Positions 1 through 11,804 of a stretch of DNA of 64,000 bases are shown piece after piece. The notes under the pieces were generated by a model. It had not been told where the DNA came from. It did not search any database and saw only the letters and a program-made list of their open reading frames with translations. The position numbers and the translations under genes were made by a program. This stretch comes from Branchipolynoe longqiensis (taxonomy: Eukaryota; Annelida; Polychaeta; Phyllodocida; Polynoidae), in assembly GCA_030323885.1 (NCBI GenBank), contig CM059203.1, positions 5,332,001 through 5,396,000 on the forward strand, written 5' to 3'. Numbering within the stretch: the first letter of the stretch is position 1; each line of letters opens with the position of its first letter.

Positions 1-36
1 GGAATGACCTAAATAAAGTATAGCCTGGTCACCTAG

Positions 37-116
37 CAGGGGCGTAGCTAGGCCTACGCGCGTACGCCAAAACGTCCACATCGTTTTGTCCAAAAAAAAT
101 AAAATTAAAAAATAAT

Positions 117-150
<34 letters not shown>

Positions 151-273
151 CATGTCCGGAGTGTCGAAAACTCAAGTCTAAAATGTTTAAAATCTGCCAG
201 CTTTAGCTTAAGCAGCCCCCTAAACACCCTGCCGAATGGAGTACACATCGTTAAAGGTCTAGCTACGCCCCTC
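37..273 (+). mobile_element. hAT-like MITE with internal GA microsatellite, copy 1
   Basis: Inverted termini CAGGGGCGTAGCTAGG and CTAGCTACGCCCCT enclose about 237 bp with a (GA)n tract at 118-147. The direct repeat CCTAG flanks it (32-36 and 274-278). CAGGG termini are typical of hAT elements, although the flanking repeat is shorter than the usual 8 bp. Confidence 0.7.
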
Positions 274-479
274 CCTAGCATTTACATGTGGTACTTGGAA
301 TGAGGGCATGGCTAATGAGGCCACAAGATTGACCTAATTGCTTAATGAGTTCCTGCGTAATGGCTGCCTCAAAGTAGGTGTCCAAGGGGATGAGGTAATA
401 AATGCACTGATTATTCTGTAAAGGCTGTCCCCAATCCTTAGCTAAGGCACCAGGAACTAAGTTGGATATATAAAAGCAA

Positions 480-618
480 ATTTAGATAAGTGTTTTGGTT
501 TTGAAAAAAATATGTTTCATCGGATCATGCAACTTTAACAAGTGCCCAGGTATCTAAGGTAGATATGCGTTTTGGTTTCGAAAATGGTGTGCTTTCATCG
601 GACTGTGCAGCTTTAAAT
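480..618. mobile_element. Fragments of TTAA-MITE (M1) right ends
   Basis: Two successive copies of the M1 right terminus (CATCGGA..ATGCAACTTTAA near 528-546, and again near 597-616) with the linked GATATG and TTTTGGTTT motifs. The left end is absent. This is a rearranged or tandemly truncated relic. Confidence 0.55.
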
Positions 619-657
619 GTTGATGTCATAGAAAACCTGCTCTTTGAAAGAGAATAT

Positions 658-1224
658 AAATGGGTCATTCTCTAAAACTGGGCACAAAAGTGTGACATGG
701 AAACCAAAAGTGAAAACCTTCCAAATAATAACAAAACTCCTTCCAAATAATAGCCTAATCCAATGTCCTATGAAGGTTTGAATGTTGTGCATATGTCAGA
801 ATTGAAAAAAATTAGTTTCATTTTTTGAATTAGATCTTATACAAATTGAGCAATACATTAATATCACTCGTGTAACATGAACATCAAAGACACATCCAGA
901 ACCTCATTTTAACATATACAACATAGTCAAACAAGATTTTATTGATTACTGTTAAGCAGACAAGGTTATGACTTACAAGAAAAAGTTGAAAAATAATTTG
1001 AAAAAAGTTTGGCTACATGTGTGGTGTCAATGTGTAAATTTTCACATTTTCACTCTAGCGCAAAATCATACAATTATAATTTTGATATCTTTTGTGGGAT
1101 AAATTCAATACATGCAGAACTACTAACATACCTAATAGACAGAGGCTACAATAATTATTTGACTTGCTTTCAATACACAAGAAACAACTCGGTGTTAAAT
1201 TGCAGTTTTTATTCCCAGGGTAAC
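658..1224 (+). mobile_element. M4 MITE, copy 1 (decayed right end)
   Basis: Begins TGGGTCATTCTCTAAAAC and is alignable over most of its length with the intact copy at 7468-8038. The right terminus is degraded. It has no credible coding capacity. Confidence 0.65.
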
Positions 1225-1387
1225 ATGTCTTCATGGCAACATGTCTTCATGGTTTAACAATGAGTTCCACCAATCATATATATCCATTTGTGTTCATTAC
1301 AACGTCACAATTTATAGTTCATAAATTGAACACTCTGGGCGTTAATATTCCCCGGGTATATATATATATATATATTCATGTAAAACA

Positions 1388-1480
1388 TCACAAGTGCGAC
1401 TAAGCAATTGCTACGGTACTTTAAAAAATAACATATCACAAGTAAGACTAAGCAATTGCTGCGGTACTTTTTTTTTTGGT
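1388..1480 (+). repeat. Tandem ~50-bp units left of M5
   Basis: Two units sharing CACAAGT, GACTAAGCAATTGCT and CGGTACTTT. The same units recur at 2360-2460 on the other side of the M5 element, so M5 probably interrupted one array. Confidence 0.65.
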
Positions 1481-1547
1481 TCAAATTTGTATTCCAGTTG
1501 AATAACATCTTTTTTCAGCACCGAGGCGCTGGTCTTCCGGCCTTAAC

Positions 1548-2326
1548 AATACACCATAACACGGTTTGGCGGCCATCTTGACCTAATTCGTGTTCGCAGG
1601 TAAACAAATGCACGCGGTATTGATTGTCAATGGCAGTTTCGCCAGTTAGCAATCTTCATACAGAAAAAGTTAAATATCTCTAAAACCACACCAGCTAGAA
1701 ACAAGCTGATTGGAATACACATAGAAAACATGTTTAAAAAAAAGATTATATTAAATTAATGATTTCTATTAATTTTGAATAAAACTGACGTTTTGCACTG
1801 CGCGTACCGGCAAACTCAATGCATTGCCGATGGTCGTGAGCAATCTTCATACAGAAAAAGTGAAATATCTCTAAAACCACACCACCTATAAACAAATCGC
1901 TTGGTACACATATAGAAAACATATTCAACGAATAGATTATATTAAATTTATAAGGTTAGGGTTCTGGATTTCTATTAAATTTGAATAAATCTGACGATTT
2001 GCACTGCGCGTACGGCAAACTCAATGCATTGCCGATGGTCGAGAGCAATCTTCATACAGAAAAAGTGAAATATCTCTAAAACCACACCATCTAGAAACAA
2101 ATCGCTTGGTACACATATAGAAAACATATTCAACGAATAGATTATATTAAATTTATAAGGTTAGGGTTCTGGATTTCTATTAATTTTGAATAAAACTAAT
2201 GCTTTGCACTGTGCGTTCTGGCAAACTCAAGGCTATCAGTCTTTTGTTTACCTATAACCGGAAGTGGCCTCGTTCTCGCGAAATTAGGACATGCCCATAT
2301 AAGGCCAAACCGTGTTATGGTGTATT
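1548..2326 (+). mobile_element. M5 TIR element with three internal tandem units
   Basis: Perfect 23-bp terminal inverted repeats (AATACACCATAACACGG... on the left). The interior holds three ~190-205-bp tandem units, each with CAATCTTCATACAGAAAAAG (starting near 1650, 1841 and 2046). The unit is clearly related to the single-copy interior of the M2 elements at 30993-32146 and 38637-39222. Confidence 0.8.
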
Positions 2327-2359
2327 ATAGTGCATATGAACTATTTATGGATGAGACGA

Positions 2360-2460
2360 AGAATAAAATATCACAAGTAAGACTAAGCAATTGCTACGGT
2401 ACTTTAAAGAATAAAATATCACAAGTAAGACTAACCAATTGCTCCGGCACTTTAAAAAAT
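2360..2460 (+). repeat. Tandem ~50-bp units right of M5
   Basis: Two units with AAGTAAGACTAAGCAATTGC, matching those at 1388-1480. From 2461 to 2970 I see only AT-rich sequence with no gene. Confidence 0.6.
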
Positions 2461-3214
2461 AAGGTAGCAAGTGTCTTTTAAAATCATATATTTTTCAAAG
2501 CCATCCTTTAAACACCATAACTCCTTTATTATTTAAGATAACTCCATGAAATCTTCAGTGAAACAACTGTTCTATTAGGTGTTTATTTTATGGTATGAAT
2601 ATATACTTTGTATCCAAAAATGTTAAATTTCTTTAAATTGTGTGAGAAAAACAATTGAAGCCCCTTGAGGACATAGATATGCATATTAAAACGTAACATT
2701 CACGACTGCTATATGGGACAGCTGAGATATCCTGCATGACAGTTTTGTAAAGACGAAGGTTTGATGGCCATTTTGGCTACCTAATTAGCATAATTTATGC
2801 AAAATAAAATTGGAAAATTTACTCAATTATCTTATACTTCAGCTTGGTACTTAAGGTTTTTGGCTAGCTTCAATAGTTTGACAAATGTATTTAAAAGGTA
2901 CTTTCTACCTCAATAGCTCGAGTAACCTTTGACCTTTTAGCCACTGACATACAGGGCTACGCAATGTGTGAAGTTTTTAGTTTGCTTTTGTTTCTGGTAA
3001 ATCTTCATTGCAAGCAATCTAATATTTAGTGGAAGTGTATAAATAAATATCAGTGAGGTATAGCTATACGTGGATATCATTGATCTCTGTATACACACAA
3101 ACAAGTGACAGGTTTACTCAAATCTAAACTGCAGATATGCTGATAGCCTGTCCAATCGTCATAGGCGTGCCAAGAGAAAAACTCAAGGGCAGGCAGCCAT
3201 CTTGACCTAGTTTA

Positions 3215-3621
3215 GTTAAAGCTGCATAGTCCGATGAAATATCAAATTTTCAAAACCAGACCAATTATCTAGATTTGTAGAAGTCTATGGTTTGACAACT
3301 AGGTAGATACTGATGTTCGATTCTGTGCCCCCAGCTCTGCATTTGTTTCTGCGTAGAAGGCAATACTGAGTCATTAAAGGCCTGTTGCTCTCATACATGT
3401 CTATGGTGTCTGAGTTAATTGGGGTAAGTGAGTCGTTTTGATGTTGGAAGAAGTTTGCCAAAACTAATTTTCCATGTTTGCACTCAAAATATCTCAAAAG
3501 TTTACCATTTAAAATAAAAGTAACTTTGAGCTAGTGTAAAGTAAATATTAGTGATTGATCTAATTAATATTATCTCAGAAAAAATGCAGAAATTCAAAAC
3601 CATCAGACTATGCAACTTTAA
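3215..3621 (+). mobile_element. M1 MITE with TTAA target duplication
   Basis: Termini AGCTGCATAGTCCGATG and CATCAGACTATGCAACT are flanked on both sides by TTAA (3215-3218 and 3618-3621). The paralogous site at 4912-4915 has a single TTAA and no insert, which fixes the ends and the 4-bp TSD. TTAA targeting is known for piggyBac and Kolobok superfamilies. Confidence 0.9.
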
Positions 3622-3757
3622 CCATTGGCCCCTGCCCTGAAGATGCCCCAGACACCAGCGTTAATTGTGATGTGGAGAGTGGAGATACTCTTGTCATCAT
3701 TTCCTTTCCTGCTCAGGCTCTTGCCTGTAGCAGCAGCTGCTGTTTTCTTGGCAGTGG
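3622..3757 (-). pseudogene. Partial duplicate of GPCR exon 6 (C-terminal tail only)
   Basis: On the minus strand this stretch matches the last ~135 nt of exon 6, including the AKKTAAAATGKSLS region, but a 2-nt deletion after the ISTxx codons shifts the frame. It carries no TM7 and no acceptor. Homology continues downstream (3089-3214 versus 4784-4911), so a segment spanning the gene's 3' end was duplicated about 1.3 kb away. A MITE (3215-3621) was later inserted in this copy. Confidence 0.8.
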
Positions 3758-4907
3758 ATATGTCCTTGGACGGGATGGTTGAATGGATGGATATCTGCTT
3801 TCGTTGCAGGAGGATGTTGCCGTCCTCATCATACCAAAGACTTATAAGTTATGTTATAAAATATAAAAATTGATACCTTGCCTGGTACTACTTATTAGAA
3901 AAGACTAGTTGACTTCAGTGTCAGGATAATGCGACTGAGTGGGTGGATATTGGATCATGTTGCCAGCAGCAACTCGGGATCTTGGAGGGCAGCACTATAA
4001 AGTCAATAAGTTTTTAGTTTGCTTTTGTTTCTGGTAAATTTTAATTGCGATCAATCTAATGTTCAGCGAAAGTGTATAAATATCAGTGAGGTATATTGTG
4101 GATATCAGTGAGGTATATTGTGGATATGTCCTTTGACGGACTGGTTGAATGGGTGGACATCTGCTTTCGGTGCAGGAGGCTGTTGAATCAATCCTCTCAA
4201 GAGTTTGATCCCCCATCCGCTTCAAATCAAAGACTTGCACTACTTATTAGAAAGGACCAGCTGACCTCGGTGTCAGAATAATGCGACTGAGTGGATGGAT
4301 ATTGGATCATGTTGCCAGCAGCAACACGGGATCTCGGTGGAGCAGCACTATATAGTCACTATCAGTGTGTCCTGTCACAATTTGGTACTGCTGGTGATAT
4401 AAAACCTCAGATATTGCTAACATCTAAAACCATAGTCAATTATTGGTCTCTCCTACAAATAATAATATAAAACTCAAACACATTACATTGCTTTAAGATT
4501 TAACTATCATCCTACAAATAACAGCTACTCTGTTTTGGTCTACTTCCTCTGCTGAAAAAGTGCTGAAGGTAAAATAATAGTATACCAGGATTTCCGCCAG
4601 AAAATAATTTGAGGGCACACAGAATGGGGGAGGGGGGTCTGGGAGTTTGGAGGCTTTGTTGTCTCTAGCTCCCCGAAGAACCTTTAACAAAATATTATCC
4701 CAACAATTTGAAGATACACGGTTGTAACCTCAGAAAATTTAAGGGTATGGAACTTCCCCCATTTCCCCCTCTGGCAAAAACCCTGTGTACACACAAACAA
4801 GCGACAGGTTTACTCAAAATCTAAACTGCAGATATGCTGATACCTGTCTAATCGTCATAGGCACGCCAAGAGATAAACTCCCAGGCAGGCAGCCATCTTG
4901 ACCTAGT

Positions 4908-5210
4908 TTAGTTAACCATTGGCTCCTTCCCTGAAGATGCCCCAGACACCAGTGTTAATTGTGATGTGGACATAGTGGAGATGCTTTTGGCATCATTTTC
5001 TTTTTTGCTCAGGCTCTTGCCTGTAGCAGCAGCTGCTGTTTTCTTGGCGGTGCCTTCTCTGGGGATCATTTTGCCCTCTCGATCGAATTTACGCCAGAAG
5101 AAGATGACGCGAAGATAGCCATCACGGAAGTCCTTGTTGTTGGCCGCATAGATGATGGAGTTGAGGGAACTGTTGGTGTGTGCCATCTGGATGGCTACCA
5201 CATAGACTAC
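4908..5210 (-). CDS. GPCR coding exon 6: TM7 and C-terminal tail
   Basis: Encodes residues 304-403 and the stop (TAA at 4910-4908). TM7 reads AHTNSSLNSIIYAANNKDF, then a helix-8-like DFRDGYLRVI, then a Lys/Ala/Ser-rich cytoplasmic tail ending in Glu-Pro-Met-Val-Asn. The acceptor is CTAG at 5214-5211. The last codons contain a TTAA (4912-4915), which is the unoccupied target of the MITE inserted in the duplicate copy at 3215-3621. Confidence 0.9.
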   Translation of the reverse strand, partial: VVYVVAIQMAHTNSSLNSIIYAANNKDFRDGYLRVIFFWRKFDREGKMIPREGTAKKTAAAATGKSLSKKENDAKSISTMSTSQLTLVSGASSGKEPMVN

Positions 5211-8200
5211 CTAGAATTAAAAAAAACAAAAAAACCCAAAACAGGATTTAAACAAGACAACAAAAACAATCATGGGACTTATTTACAAAGGATCACTTGA
5301 CCAGACTGGATGGCTGAATGAGTTGAGCGTCCGTCTCCCGTTTTGGTTGATCGTGGGATTCGAACCCACGGGTTCGAACCCTGGTCTAGTCAACCCAATG
5401 ACTTAAAAATTGATACTTGTCGCTTCCTACTGAGGCAGGTGCCCCATTTCAATGCATTTCAAAGCCTTGAAATGGGCAATGATGGACTGGGCTTGGGAAA
5501 GCGGACATGGCTGTCAATAAAACATGGACGTGTGATTACTAACCTTAGCTTAGGAATGCGGTCATGTCAATAAAACACGGATGTATAATGGACTAAACTC
5601 GGGAAAGCAGTCATGGACATCAATAAAACATGGACTTGTGATTACTAACCTTGGGAAAGCAGTCATGGATGTCAATAAAACATGGATATATGATGGACTA
5701 ACCTTGGGAAAGCGGTCAATGCTGTCAATAAAACATGGACGTGTGATTACTAACCTTAGCTTAGGAAAGCAGTCATGGATGTCAATAAAACATGGATGTA
5801 TAATGGACTAAACTCGGGAAAGCAGTCATGGACATCAATAAAACATGGACTTGTGATTACTAACCTTGGGAAACAGTCATGGATGTCAATAAAACACGGA
5901 TGTATAATGGACTAAACTCAGGAAAGTAGTCATGGACATCAATAAAACATGGACTTGTGATTACTAACCTTGGGAAAGCAGTCATGGATGTCAATAAAAT
6001 ATGGATATATGATGGACTAACGTTGGGAAAGTGGTCAATGCTGTCAATATAACATGGACGTGTGATTACTAACCTTAGCTTAGGCAAGCAGTCATGGATG
6101 TCAATAAAACACAGATGTATGATGGACTAACCTTGGGAAAGCAGCCATGGCTGTCAATAAAACATAGACGTGTGATTACTAACCTTAGCTTAGGAAAGCA
6201 GTCATGGATGTCAATAAAACACGGACGTATAATGGACTAAACTCGGGAAAGCAGTCATGGACATCAATAAAACATGGACTTGTGATTACTAACCTTGGGA
6301 AAGCAGTCATGGATGTCAATAAAACACGGATATATGATGGACTAACCTTGGGAAAGCCACCATGACTGTCAATAAAACATTGACTTGTGATTACTAACCT
6401 TAAGAAAGCAGTCATGGAGGTCAGTAAAACACGGATATATGATGGACTAACCTTGGGAAAGCCACCATGGCTGTCAATAAAACATTGACTTGGGATTACT
6501 TACCTTAAGAAAGCAGTCATGGAGGTCAGTAAAACACGGATATATGATGGACTAACCTTGGGAAAGCCGCCATGGCTGTCAATAAAACATTGACTTGTGA
6601 TTATTAATCTTACAAAAGCAGTCGTGGATGTCAATAAAATGTGAATGTATGATGGACTAACCTTGGGAAAGCGGTCATGGATGTCAATGAGGACCACGAT
6701 GGCGTAAGGCGACCAGCAGCAAAGGAACACAATGAAGATGATGAACAGCGTCTTGGCGAGCTGAAGCTCTGACTTGGACCAAGAACCCTTCTTGGCACCC
6801 GATCCGCTGGTAACGGCACCAACTTTCTGAATCTCACGCCTCGAGGTCTGCACCTGTGTGGGTGGGCGATTGGGGTTTAAAAACCTATGCACTTGATGTC
6901 GCAGCTTTCAGTAATATATTGTCAGAGCATTTTCTTTTGTGTTCGTATTCTTGAAAGACTTTCAGTAAAACTTATACCGTATAAAAGTATAAAATCATCT
7001 TCTTTTTTTTAGGTATCAAAATTGCCTTTTAAAAAGTATTTAAAAAGTATAAATAAGGGTGACATTGCCCTGATTTGTGACCATTTGTTACCTTATTAAG
7101 CTAACACGTGCTGCTTGTCAATACGCTTCAGGAATGATATATGCAATGTTATCAGGATTTGTGGCTGTTGAGCCCTCAGTTTTGCATAGTTCAGTGCACT
7201 GTCATTTTGTCACTGACAGCAGAGAGCTCAGCAAAGGTCCCACTCAACAGAACACACACCACTTCTGCAAAGAGACTAACTAGCAAAGCATATCTCTCAA
7301 TCTTATCAAATTCCTAATTCTAAGTCTGACGAGTTTTCAATTACCAGATTGGCATTTTGTTTTCAGAAAAAAGTATCTACACCTGAAAAGGCTTGAAAAA
7401 AGTATTACAAATAGTTTTTCCTTGAAGAAAAGCATAATTCTCTCTCTCTAAAAAGAAGAAAGAAGTATATGGGTCATTCTCTAAAACTGGGCATGAAAGT
7501 GTGACATGGAAACCAAATAATAGCAAAAAACCTTCCAAATAATAGCCTAATCAAATGTCCTATGAAGGTTTGCATGTTGTGCATATGTCAGAGTTGAAAA
7601 TAGTTTCACTTTTTGAATTAGATCTTATATAAATTGAGCAATACATGAATATCACTCGTGTAACATGAACATCAAAGACACATCCAGAACCCCATTTTAA
7701 CACATACAACATAGTCAAACAAGATTTTATTGATTACTGTTAAGCAGACACAGTTATGACTTACAAGAAAAAAGGTTGACAAATAAGTTGAAAAAGAGTT
7801 TGGCTACATGCATAGTGTAAATGTGTAATTTCCACTCTTTCACATTAGCACAAAATCATATCGGTAAACTCTTTCTTGGGATAGCTTCAATAAATGTACT
7901 ATTGCTAACATACTTAATACACAGAGGCTGCAATAATTATTTGACTTGCAATCAATAAAAGAAAGAACAAATTATCAGCATCGTAATGTGGAAACCAAAT
8001 ATGTGGTGCCCAGTTTTTATTTGATAGAATAACCCATATAGTGGCAGCACTGCCTTAAATGTTGCTAGGAGGTAAAACACCGTAACAAACACAAGCCTAC
8101 CCGTGTGAAGATCTTTGCGTAGCAGATTAGCACGACGACGAGAGGTGGGGCGATGGTGACCATCACAAAGAACACTGTGTAGCTGTAGTCTGCGATCCGG

Positions 8201-11200
8201 TCATAGCTACAGGCCATGGTCTTAGCGTCAAAGGTGTGTCCTCCCCAGTCGAAGTAGTTCGGCAGCTCGAGCAGTGTGCAGATCATCCATAAGAGGACCG
8301 CGATCAGAATGCACTTGCGCCAAGAGTTAAAGATCCTTTCGTACCAATTGCGCTTGCAGATGCAGATATACCTTGATGGGAATACAGTACAACCCCTTTA
8401 AACCAAACTTGAAGGGACCCTAGAAATTTGTTTGGATTAACTGATCATTGGTTTAACCAAGTTTTGGCTTCGACTTTGACTTGGCTTTGGCAAAAATGGA
8501 AGTGCATTATGAATGAAATATACAATGTATGTGGACACTTTGATTATTGTTTTTTTAAAATGTATATACAGACTAACCCAGTTAAACTAAGCTCAGTTAA
8601 ACGAAACGATCTGTTAATCCAAACTTTTTTCGGCGCCCGGCAAAATACTACCATTTATCATATAAAAAAGTCTCAGATGACCTTTTAACCACATGAAAGT
8701 TTGGTTTAACCATACGGGAAGTGGCCTGGGCCCAACAATATTTTTTTGATTAAGCAATAGTTTGGAATATCCGACTTTAGTTTAACCAACTTTTTTATGT
8801 GATGAATAGTAGTATTTTGCCGGGCCGCCGAAAAAAGTTTGGATTAACCGATCGTTTGGTTTAACCGAGCTTGGTTTAATGGGGTTGTACTGTATATATA
8901 TAATTTTGGAGTGAGTGGTACAGGCATGAGGCAGAGCCAGGCGGGGAGGAAGAAGCCAGGTGGCAACATCAGGCGAGGGAGAACGCCTGACCAGTCACTT
9001 GAGTTTGTTTGTTTGTTGTTGTTTTACGTCCTAGCAATATCTAGGGTCATATCAGGACAGGTACCGACTTGTGACAGTGCGCACTCATGGCGACTTTATA
9101 GTGCTGCCCCACTGGAAGAACAGGCTGCCAGCACCATGACCTGATATCCCACTCAATCACATTATCCTGACACTGAGGCAACCAGTCCTTGCCCTATCCT
9201 AATAATGCCGAGCACCAGGCTAGGAAGCAACAAGTATCAATTATTAAGTCATTGGTTTGACTCGATTAGGGTTCGAACCCACGATCTACCAACACGGGAG
9301 ACGGAAGCTCTAACTCATTCGGCCATCCCGTCTGGTCAGTCACTTGAGTAGATAAGTGTCATTAGTGTCAGTCAAAGACCCTATAATACTAAGACGGCTC
9401 ACTCAGCCTGTACTGTGTAATCAAAATGATCAAACCCACCACTTGGTGTGCTGGCTGTTCTCTTGGTTAAACAGGTGCTATATTATATGTATAAATGTAT
9501 ATATGAATGTGAAAGATGTGTGATGATGGCGATGCTGATGATGATGCTGATGATGATGGGTATTTGTTCCTAGCATTTTCATATTGATGTGTATTCATAC
9601 TTACCTATCTCATGTATAATATAATTGTATGTGTTTACATGTGAAACACCAACCAGCAGCCGGGCTGATCAAACCCACCACAAGGTGGCACGGCGAAATT
9701 TACATTACCATGGGAGAGATAGGGAGTGAGCTGTCTTAGTGTTAAGGGTCTTTGTGCCAGTTGATATGAACTGAGATATCAGGATAGGTACTCACTAGCT
9801 ACTAATGTGCGACAGTGCACACTTGTGGCAACTTTATAGTCCTGTCCAACTGGGATACCAGGTCGCTGGCACCATGACCTGATATCTCGCACAGTCACAT
9901 TATCCTGATACTGTGCTAACCAGTCCTTGCTCTATCCTATTAATGCAAAGAGCCAGGCTAGGTGGCGACAAATATCTTCATTGGTTTGACTCGGCCAGGA
10001 TTCCAACTTCCGACTTTCCGCGCGTCTATATTACAGGGTCCATACACATGTGAAGATATGGAATTCAAGGCTGTTTTTAATAGGAATTCAAGACTATTTT
10101 CATTTGGATTTGAGGAAAAACCAGCAATGGCGAATGGCAATTTCGGACTAATTTAGATCAGTGGGGACAATTTAATGGGATTCCAGGCTTTTCAAGACTA
10201 ATTATCCCAAATAGATTAAAGTTGCATAGTCCGATGGTTTTGAATTTCTGTATTTTTTCTGAGATAAATATATTAGATCGATCACTAGTATCTACTTTAC
10301 ACTAGTTCAAAGTTACTTTTATTTTAAATGATAAACTGATTTGATGATGTTGTTGGTTCATTAGTTTTGAAGCTTGGCAAAATTCTGACATAGACGACTG
10401 GACTTCTGCAGTAACAGGTGGTCTATTAAAGCCTGAGCCTACACTTTTACCGACCCAAGGGATTTTTAACTCCCAGAACCACATAGACATGTATGAGAGC
10501 AACCGGCCTTTGATGAAGCGCTGTAAGTTATACACAGTGGTGGAAATCCAAATTGGCAGAGCTGGGGGCATGGGGAATTGAACCGCCGACCCTCAGATTA
10601 GGAGTCTGACCTAGAAAAAAGTCAGACACTCTAACCACTCCGCCACAGAGAACGTAAATACTTAGGCCTACCTGTTGACAGCTATGGCAGCCATGTTCCA
10701 GAGTGAGCAGGAACAGCTAATGAGGCAGACGCTGGCGATGACATGACACAACGCTGGTTTGTCCATAAAGAAGCTATATCCCATAGTCAGACCTGGAATA
10801 ATTATGCTAGAATAAATAAATTTGAAAAATTACATTTATCTCCCAGCAAATTAGTGAAAAAGAATGATATTACCATCACAAGTTTGGGTCTCTCATTGAA
10901 GATTTTAAATGGGCTAAGTAAAGATTTTGAGGCAGTAGTGGGTGCTGACAGTTTACAAATAAGAGCCATGAAGCTAAAAGTTGCGTAGTCCGATGGTTTT
11001 GAATTTCTGTATTTTTTCTGAGATTAATATATTAGATTGATCACTAGTACCTACTTTACATTAGTTCAAATTCCTATTATTTTATATGGTAAACCTTTGA
11101 GATATTTTGAGTGCAAATAATGGAAAATTAGTTTTGGCAAGCTTGCCAAAATTCTGACATCAAAGGTTCTGTTAAATTGACTCAGTATTGCCTTCTACGC

Positions 11201-11735
11201 AGAAACAAATGTTTAATAAGTGCATTAGTATCTAAGTTAGATATGTAAAATCAAATCTAGATAATTGGTTTGGTTTTGAAAACTTGATATTTCATCTGAC
11301 CATGCAGCTTTAATTACACTTACCAACGATACTGAATACCTGGACAAAGTAGGCAACGTTAGAGTCAGCAATGGCCAGGTTGAGGATGTAGACATTTGCT
11401 TTGGTCCGCAGCTTGGGATGCATAAGCACAGCTCCAATAACCTGCACATAATATGTGTATTATAATGGATTATAATAATATAAATAACGAAGCTGAATCC
11501 AAGGTTTAATTATTATTATTATTGTATTATTGTGCTATCGATATCATATGTATTCGGAGTCACGCGCCCACCTTGATCGGTGCACGCGAATGGGGCGTCA
11601 CCTGCGTAGCGCGGAAAATAACCAAAACTGTCTCACTTCGACTACAATTTTCCTATTTAGTCTCCGCCAGAGAACTAATAAAATAGAACTCAACCCAACT
11701 CTGTATTTGTCTATCCTTATTTTGACGTAGTGGCT

Positions 11736-11804
<69 letters not shown>

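Larger units (their letters stand above)
2970..4400. repeat. Mosaic of local duplications and SINE-1 relics
   Basis: 2974-3063 is repeated at 4007-4108, and 3745-3850 is repeated at 4120-4240 with divergence. Degenerate SINE-1 middle portions (AGGATAATGCGACTGAGTGG, then GCAGCACTATA) occur at 3901-4002 and 4254-4400. No gene other than the exon 6 duplicate is visible. Confidence 0.6.

Noticed and set aside
9280..9336. tRNA gene candidates (A- and B-box pairs) here and at about 25 other sites
   Set aside because: Each is the head of a repeated SINE with the same downstream body and often a TSD; no clean cloverleaf stand-alone tRNA was found.
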